From: Nymphalis io
Lineage: Eukaryota; Arthropoda; Insecta; Lepidoptera; Nymphalidae
NCBI RefSeq assembly: GCF_905147045.1
Contig: NC_065888.1
Location: 13,025,001-13,089,000 of the forward strand
Direction of reading: 5' to 3'
Length of the DNA stretch: 64,000 nt
The position numbers and the translations under genes were made by a program. Shown one piece after another: positions 56,632 to 64,000 of the stretch (the stretch's first letter is position 1; each line of letters starts with the position of its first letter). The notes under the pieces are model-generated. The model was not told the origin of the DNA, made no database searches, and was given only the letters and a program-made list of their open reading frames with translations.

Positions 56632-56776
56632 TAATTCATCTCGTGCTCGATGTCGTAAAACGTATTTACACGTATTTACACGAATGTGCATTGGAGTAGG
56701 GTGATGGAATAATCTCCAAACGTTCTCCTACCGAGGAGAGGAGGCCAGTAGTGGGATATTTGAAGACTGATACTTA
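56632..56776 (+). mobile_element. Metulj-like SINE, diverged fragment
   Basis: GTAATTCATCTCGTGCTCGATG, a CGTATTTACA tandem duplication, GTGCATTGGAGTAGGGTGATGG and GGAGAGGAGGCCAGTAGTGGG. The tRNA head is lost. Confidence 0.7.
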
Positions 56777-58246
56777 AATGTTTTAAACTTGTTTGGAAAA
56801 AGCGGTCAGATATTCCACACCAAAATATTCTTCTCATATAGTATAGTTTGATCATTTTATTGTTAACGTGGGTTCACTCTGCCGTTACTCAAAGATCAGC
56901 CTAAAAACAGTTACATTGTCTTCGTATTACGTATCACGCAATATCTCTCAACCGATTTCATTACGTCATTAGCTGTAAATACAGCCTTCGTATGAAAATT
57001 AGACAAGTGAGCTGAAAGTTGAGACCAGCAGGTAATTTGCCGCAATCATTTTACAACTAGCTATGATTGTATCCTTTAAGTACTAGATATTAATGTTAAC
57101 TATTGTAAAAAGGAAATATCTGGAGAGTACATTTACAATCTAGCTCAGACTCCGTCCCTGACCGATTTAACGTGAAACGTTAACTGGGCTGTGAGCGGCA
57201 CCAAAGAACTATTTCTATTCATACTTCAATTTAAATTGTATCATCCTTGTATATTTGATACGAATACGTAACGAAGTAACACAAAAACTTCTCATAAAAA
57301 TGTTACGCTAATTGAATTACAGTTTTAACATCTGATGAACACGTTCCTTTGATAGTTTTCGAAGAATATGAAATGTGACTTGGAATTCGATAAAGATTCT
57401 AACAACAGATGGCGCCACGGTCACTTAAGGAAGAACAGATGCATCAATTCAAGAATTCCGCTATTACAGTCACTTAAATACACAAATAAAGTTAACATTG
57501 TTTTAGTAAGCACTTTATATAATGTATACAAATTTTATAACTAAGCAAGCTTGAACCAAAGACAAGAAAAGACATTTGTGCATACTTAACCTCCTTCTCC
57601 CACTCATACGATTCAATAAGTTCAAATATGAACCGATGTGTGTGTTGGAATAATATTAGATCACTTTAAGATTAAGCCTCATTTGTTAAATAATAAATAG
57701 GCATTGATTATTACAGTATATACGAAAAATGGTCGACGTTTGCATGCTGTTATATTCTATACTAAAACGTGAAGTTAATAAAAGATTGTTGAAATAATAA
57801 TAACGTCATCATATGAGGATTGCGTATTTATAAACCGGCACGCTTTTTATGCGCAGCCAGATATTGTTTACGAATTTGCTTCTTTAGATTTTGGGCAAAG
57901 ATCTATTTTTCAAAGGGTATCTTATAACAATTTGAAAAAATAAGAACCTAAAGCTTCAATACAACAACAATACATAAGTATTATAGAAATCCGCCAGCAA
58001 AGGTTGATTAAAAACAATAGGAGTGAAGAGCTCATTAAGAAACGACAGTAGCTGACACAGACTAACCCACTACGAAAGAGCCTTGCTAGTTTATTTCCAA
58101 GCCTTCTTCATTTTAATAGGGGTCTTTGTATTTAAAGAAGAGATCAAATATTATTAAGTGGACGTGGGTGTTACAAAACTGGCAATACCGTTGATATTTG
58201 TGTCGTGTATCAGTTGTTATAAAGATTTTTTCAATTACGCTAAAAC
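56777..58246. other. Spacer with one CTCF-like motif
   Basis: ACAGATGGCGCCACGG at about 57407-57422 is the reverse of the GCGCCATCT core seen near U1. Nothing else identified. Confidence 0.4.
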
Positions 58247-58255
58247 TACATATGT

Positions 58256-58557
58256 AATATAAGCCGAGATGGCTCAGTGGTAAGTACGCGTGAATCTTAA
58301 CCGATGATCGCGGGTTCAAGCCCGGGCAAGCACCACTGAATTTTCATGTGCTAATTGAAGTACATAATTTGTTATTTTAATTCATCTCGTGCTTGACGGT
58401 GAAAGAAACCACCGGTCGAATTTCATTGAAATTCTGCCAAATGTGTATTCCACCAACACGCATTGTAGTAGCGTGGTGGAATAAGCTCCAAACTTTCTCC
58501 TTAGAAATGGAAAGGAGGCCTTAGCCCAGCAGTGGCACATTCACAGTCTGTTACTGT
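58256..58557 (+). mobile_element. Metulj-like SINE, full length with 9-bp target-site duplication
   Basis: Head AAGCCGAGATGGCTCAGTGG with B box GGGTTCAAGCC, complete body with small changes, tail GGCCTTAGCCCAGCAGTGGC. TACATATGT flanks it at 58247-58255 and 58558-58566. Confidence 0.93.
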
Positions 58558-58566
58558 TACATATGT

Positions 58567-59145
58567 GCGCTAACGATATTGTTAATGACCAAATCGCCAA
58601 AAATCATACTTAAAACACGGAGCTACATTAAAGTATTACTCCACCTTAGACCACGCACAGATTCAATTCAAATTTATAAACTTTACACTTTCTGACTGTC
58701 AAAAATCTACCACGGGCTCGGTATTTTTATTTAATTAAATTTACTTCTTAGTGACGCTTTCGGGTCGAGGTTATAAGTTCCGCGAATAGCCTTCTTCTGC
58801 AAGTCAAAAGTCCTATTTATATATGTTACATTACCCCAAAGTAAAACGTGACTGTGTGAGCAAATATAGTACACTAGGTGCGCCGTATTCGCATCAGAGG
58901 TAAAAGCGGCTATATGGTATATTGCGTTCACAATGAGAACACGTTAAACAAAATGACAATGTGACAAGGCTGTGTGCATAATTTAACCCCCTAAAACCCT
59001 TTGATATGTCAAAAATCACATATAATAATACAACATTTCTAATGGCTAGCTTATTAGTAATTTCGTTAGAAAATTAACGTTTTAAAAGTTGACAACATCA
59101 CCACATTGCTATTGTTAATGTAATATTTCATGCGTGAAGACACAG
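58567..59145. other. AT-rich spacer, nothing identified
   Basis: Includes a 66-codon minus frame without support. Confidence 0.5.
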
Positions 59146-59512
59146 ATGGAATAGAAATATTAAAGAAATTAGATGCGATTTGGTCATTTCTTTATCTAGA
59201 GATTCACCGAAAAAAAAAAACAAAATTTATTAAAGTTATTTTGATTTGTTTTTGTAAACAAAAAAATTATTAAATAAAAAAATGGACTAGAAATATCAAA
59301 GAAATTAGCGACTAATTTCTTTGATATTTGGATATTTGACCATTTTTTTTAACTAGCGGGAATAACGCTTTTGCCTGTTTTCGCTACATGATGTGGGGGT
59401 TATGTGGGGCTATGTGAGACTCAATGGCTACGAGCGCACCGAAATATCCACCAAAAAACAAAATTTATTAAAGTTTTTTTGATTTGTTTTTGTAAACAAA
59501 AAAAAAATTTTT
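59146..59512. repeat. Two-unit tandem repeat with a perfect 39-bp palindrome
   Basis: Unit 1 (59146-59281) and unit 2 (59282-59512) start with the same ATGGANTAGAAATAT block and end with the same CAAAATTTATTAAAG ... TTTTTGTAAACAAAAAAA block (59221-59267 and 59459-59510). Unit 2 is about 95 bases longer and carries an 18-bp-arm perfect palindrome (59291-59308 with 59312-59329, CGA centre) plus a GC-richer core (59360-59445). Only degenerate traces of the palindrome remain in unit 1. Class unknown. Confidence 0.8.
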
Positions 59513-60423
59513 CAAAGCGTAATCACGTGCCCTTTATGCATACGAACCAAATTTAATTGGTTTGAAGTCATAATAAGTTTTAAGTGGGCAGTTTTTATAC
59601 TCTAGCATCTCAAAATGCATGTAAAGCCGATGGTCCCTGAACTCTGCTTTCGTTTGGATCACCGGCTGTAATGAAATGTTTTTTTTGTTTGCTAATACAC
59701 TTGGTCACTATAATACCTCCTGGGCAGGCTAGTCTCCTTTTAGACCGAAATCGGTTAGATCATCATCTATTATTTTAAATTATAATATTAAGTAACCGAT
59801 TATAAACTTTCGCGTTTTAAACATATTAAAATAAAAAAGGTAGGTCGTTTACTGATAATTTTACTTTGTCATTAATAAATATGGAAATCTTTATTTATTA
59901 CATAATTATAGACAGTTGCATCAATGCAACTTCTTGGGTAATAAGTCACAATCTCGCTAATTTGTTTATGACGACTTCATAACTTAGCAATTCCTTTGAG
60001 ATGCTAGGTTATTTAGATAATAATGATTGGTACAAAAGGAAAAGTTTAATTCAAATATATCTTCATAATGGCGTACTATGTATTAATTGTTATTTAATTT
60101 GATCCTATTCAAAGATATACCCGAGGTATTAATTTATGTTGTCTATAAAAGTATTTAAAAATGAATCTTCCTTTGCATGTCTCTGTATGAGTTTGTATAC
60201 CACTCATCGGATTGAGTTGTTGTTGACACTTATGTTTAGGTTTCGGCAACAATGTTGTAAATAACTTTAATGGTGTATCTCGCTACATCAGTATGTGTAT
60301 ATTTCGACTGTTTTTTTTTTTTGTGAATATGCATATATTTTAAATAAATAAATATACATTAACGTATAGTTTGTGGTTGTGGATGTACTGCAACGAAAGT
60401 CGGATATAGTCCGTTGACCGTTG
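59513..60423. other. AT-rich spacer, nothing identified
   Basis: No supported feature. Confidence 0.5.
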
Positions 60424-60600
60424 AAGTTTGTAGGCCGAGGACCATATGGGCCACCTGATGGTAAATGGTCACCAACGCCCATAGACATTGGCATTATAAG
60501 AAATGTTAACCATCGCTTACATCGCCAATGCGCCACCAACCTTGGGAACCAAGATGTTATGTCCCTTGTGCTTATAATTACAATTCACCCTACCACCAGT
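60424..60600 (-). mobile_element. SINE-B with internal deletion
   Basis: GGCCACCTGATGGTAAATGG to CTTGTGCTTATAATTACA, then directly CACCCTACCACCAGT; about 110 bases of the 5' half are deleted. Confidence 0.85.
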
Positions 60601-60664
60601 AAATAGTAATATAAAACTTTAATTTACGCCTGCGTTTGAGAGGGGACGATGTTATGTACCCTAA

Positions 60665-60785
60665 GTCCTTTTCTGTACCCTGGAACGGGTATGCAAAATT
60701 ACATCATGATCGATTGTGTAGTTAAAAAGTAAAGGCGTAACAAACACACAAACAAACAAACTCACTTTCGCATTTACAATATTCT
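60665..60785 (-). repeat. Dispersed ATTATAAATGCGAAAGT-type repeat
   Basis: Reverse orientation: GTATGCAAAATTACATCATGATCG, AAAGTAAAGGCGTAACAAAC, and CTCACTTTCGCATTTACAAT at the end. Confidence 0.6.
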
Positions 60786-60989
60786 CCATATTCTTGATTA
60801 TAATGTCAACACATTGCCTATTTTTTTAAATAATTAAAAATAGCTGTTCATTTTCCATATTTCACACGAAACGAAAATGTTATAAATCAAACGACGATAT
60901 TTTACAAATACCTAGAATAGGTAGATATCAAACATTTATCACAAAATATTTTACATGCTTTGAAGAGCACGAATTCCAAATAAGTCTAC

Positions 60990-61200
60990 TGAATGGCGGG
61001 GAATCTATCGTAATCTGTAGCGCGCTCCGGGATCAAGGACCGTCGGTGGCCCTTACCTGCTCAGCCGGTGCGGGATCCGAGCTTAGGGATTATTTGTGCC
61101 TATATCCAGTCACGACTTTGTAATAATGCTGAACTTGCACGGTATTTGTACTTATGTCGAGTGGTCCTTTTGCCATTCAATAAATACCCTTATATTGGAA
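60990..61200. other. GC-rich island, unidentified
   Basis: GCGCGCTCCGGGATCAAGG, GGTGGCCCTTACCTGCTCAG and GTGCGGGATCCGAGC stand out sharply in very AT-rich DNA, ending near CAATAAATACCC. Probably a retroelement piece; no frame or family recognised. Confidence 0.35.
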
Positions 61201-63409
61201 TAAAATAATCTATTCTATTTTGTTAAAAAAAATCAAAGCTTTTTTGTTTCAAGTAATATAACTTAAGATATAATAATTTTTAAATTAATAAATATATTAT
61301 ATAATATTTTTAACCAAATTGAAAAAAATTTAACTGAACTTATTTGTAATTTTTCTTATATATAACTCCTTCATTTATGAACATATTTGGATTTTTTTTA
61401 TTGTGAAGTATACTTTCCATTTGGTCCCCATTTCAATTTGAAAAAAAAGTACCACCTCTAAAGATGAAAAATAAGAGATTTTTATTTAGTTAGTTTTATT
61501 TCTTAAACAGATAATCATGAAATATGCTACCATTCACTATATATATACATGTAAAATGAGTATGTACAAGGAATTTAAAGTTTTTTAAATATATTTTTCA
61601 GTATACAAAAAATGTTATTAATAGGCTTTACTTTATTTAAGCAATAGGCTAACATATATAATAAGCTACTACGGCCCAGTAGATAGAATATATGGATATA
61701 AGGGGTATTGTAAGGTACTGTGTAAAGTTCTTTGTATTTATAATTCACAAACATAGTTCTCGGCCCATTGGCAAAACTTCTATATCTCCATTATATATAT
61801 AGTTAAGGTGGTATATTTATTTACAGAAAATCCTTAAAACACTGAATTAAGTATATTTTTATTAATAATAAACCTCAAATTATTTAAAACAAAGAAGATT
61901 ATTCCTTACTCATATTTAGTATCATTATATATTCAATTAATGCGAGTAAAAGCCGATAGAGAAGATCAAAAGACTGCTCCTTAGTATTAAATTTATGTTC
62001 AAAATATTTTGCACTTCCAAAATTTAAATATTTGTAGATTATTAATATTGTAACTATAAGAGCAATTTAATTATTTTAGTGAAATATATTATATATAATT
62101 TTATTAAATATATCATTATCATATTCTAATCTGAGTAATATAACTAACATGCTACTATGTAATTATGAAAATTGGCATTGAAAAATTACAGCTGTTGAAA
62201 TATGGATAGGTACTTATGTTTTTTTAGCCTTTGTGTTAAAATTTATAAAAAATGTAATATATATAAAGTGATACCATTTGATTTATCTTCTAAAAATGAA
62301 ACTTATGTTCTGTAAAGTAGATTTACAATTTAATACTATTAATTATATTGAAATACACAGTTATATTAAACTTTATACATCATTAAACAGGCAAAATGCT
62401 TTATAATTTTTAAACATGACAATAGATTAATAGATGAAATGGTAAGTTTTTGAGTAGTTTTTTTAAATTATAAAAGTAACTAGTATACTTAAATAAGAAA
62501 TGAGGAAGTGAGGCAATTTATTTTTTAATTTTTGTAACTTACATAGATGAAAATAATGAAGAACCTAAATAGGTATTTAAATAAATATATAATTAGCTGC
62601 TTATTATCAAATTAAGTTGATAACTTTTTTATTTCATATAAAAAAAATTAAAAATGTTTTGATACATTAGCATTATTATAAGAATATTTTAATTTTTTTT
62701 TATTAATGTGTAACATATTTAGGAACGTTTAAAAATTTCAAAAGTAAGTTTTCACTTTAAAAAAAAATACATACCCAAAGTCAATCTCCACTATATGTCT
62801 AATTGTTAACTTTATAGCACTACACTTAAGTTTAATTTTAAAAGTACATTACACTATAGTTTTTCGAAATGAATATTTTGTTAGAATCTTATTAGATATA
62901 TATTGTTCACTAACTTTTTAATTCGCTACTAGATACACAATTCCATTGTTTGTCTTTTTTGGACATTGACAGGTTGACTGTTTCATTTTGACACTTGATT
63001 TATCCGCATGTTGCATTGTTTCCATTCCTGGCTTATTTACAATAAAACACAGTTTTAAAATATGTATTGAAATAATTTTAACCTTTAGTTAATTTTGTGC
63101 TCATGCATGAATTTCAAAAGTTACCGTTTATATTATAAAATATCATTTTTGAGGAATAGTTTAGAAAGCTATCAATAGATGGCAGTAACGTTCGTAGCTG
63201 TTAGTTTTCAAAAGTGTATGTAGTATAAAACAAGATGTCGCTGCTAACTAATAAATAAATGTTCAACGATTTCAAGCTTCGACATTGATCATTGGATACA
63301 ATTTATATCGAACGTCTCGTAATCACAAAAGAGTTGCTTATGTCGATAAGCGGGATTTTAGTCCTGAAAGAGCTAGCAAGCTCTAAAATTAAAACCGGAC
63401 AATATTGTC
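61201..63409. other. Very AT-rich spacer, nothing identified
   Basis: Over 2 kb with no repeat family or convincing frame. A degenerate CTCF-like TAGATGGCAGTAAC lies at about 63176. Confidence 0.5.
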
Positions 63410-63702
63410 CGTTGGTGGTAGTAGTGACTTAACGTTCGCCCATCTAGGTAGGTACCATTCCCCCATTCAATATTATACCGCTAAACAGCATTACTCATTA
63501 TTGTTGTGTTCCGGTTTGAAGGGTGAGTAAATGTAACAGTAATAAGGTACAGAAATAAGGGACATAACATTTTACTTCCCAAGGTTAGTGGCGCGTTAGC
63601 GATGTAAGGAATGGTTAATCTTTCTTACCGTACCAATATCTATTATGGGTGGTGGTGACTTCTTACCATCAGGTGGCCCATTTGTTTAAATAAAAAAAAA
63701 GT
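63410..63702 (+). mobile_element. SINE-B, full length but diverged
   Basis: TTGGTGGTAGTAGTGACTT to CCATTTGTTTAAATAAAAAAAAAG, with all blocks in order and many substitutions. Confidence 0.85.
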
Positions 63703-63714
63703 GTCGATGGAATA

Positions 63715-63910
63715 ACTTTTCGAAATGCCAGTGTCGACATAAACTGGGGCCGCGGATGTGCTATATCGACGCGGTCCCGTAGCTCTCCGATCCGTGCAAG
63801 GATTCCCATCGCAGTTGCTTTAGTGGGTTATCCTACATAACCCGATTTCTCCCCCAAATAACCGAGCCGGATACCTTTCTGAAGGTTTCCAGTGCTTGAA
63901 AAAAAATAGA
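63715..63910 (+). other. GC-rich retroposon-like island with A-rich end
   Basis: GGGGCCGCGGATGTGC, GACGCGGTCCCGTAGCTC, TGGGTTATCCTACATAACCC and GGTTTCCAGTGCTTGAAAAAAAATAG. The A8 end suggests a plus-strand retroposon 3' end. Family unknown. Confidence 0.4.
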
Positions 63911-64000
63911 CCAAGACCAAAGTTATATTCAACATGTTGGCATGTATGGTATGGCGTGAGCACACAGATACAATTAGAAATCAATTTATCTGGAGAAGGT

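Noticed and set aside
1..64000. CRISPR arrays, bacterial operons or prophage
   Set aside because: Repeats are dispersed SINE/LINE copies, not regularly spaced; sequence composition, U1 snRNA and splice-like sites are eukaryotic.

Overview
This is AT-rich nuclear DNA from a moth or butterfly, most likely a butterfly. The evidence is the set of dispersed repeats, all of types known from Lepidoptera: tRNA-headed SINEs resembling the Metulj family of Heliconius, a second abundant short retroposon ending in TATAAAAA, RTE-type and jockey/CR1-type LINEs, and short repeats beginning ATTATAAATGCGAAAGT. I find no complete, recognisable host protein gene. The window reads as intergenic or long-intron DNA shaped by retrotransposition.

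Layout. 0-36 kb: AT-rich spacer with about twenty SINE and LINE pieces, several inverted repeats, and a candidate noncoding first exon on the minus strand near 25.1-25.3 kb. 34.6 kb: a minus-strand U1 snRNA gene with a changed loop I. 36.3-45.8 kb: more SINEs, two copies of one jockey/CR1-like LINE (one nearly complete, 39.8-43.4 kb), and four minus-strand coding-like islands at 37.7, 38.6, 39.0 and 45.7 kb that I could not join into a gene. 50.2-53.25 kb: a full-length RTE LINE with a perfect 12-bp target-site duplication and one frameshift at a run of eight T. 54-64 kb: an unrecognised open frame cut by a SINE, more SINEs, and a tandem/palindromic repeat at 59.15-59.5 kb.

How the parts work together. 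The LINEs and SINEs form two visible partnerships. The jockey/CR1-like LINE and the TATAAAAA-tailed SINE share a 19-base block exactly 30 bases from the poly-A tail, and this block can fold as a stem-loop. The RTE LINE and the tRNA-headed SINE share AGGCCT, AGCAGTGG and GGCTGTT blocks at matching distances from the 3' end. In both cases the SINE probably borrows the LINE's reverse transcriptase through a copied 3' tail. Many insertions keep exact target-site duplications of 8-13 bp, several of them 5'-truncated, as expected for target-primed reverse transcription.

Limits: family names rest on motifs and remembered consensus features, not on searches. The coding-like islands, promoter and exon candidates are inferences.
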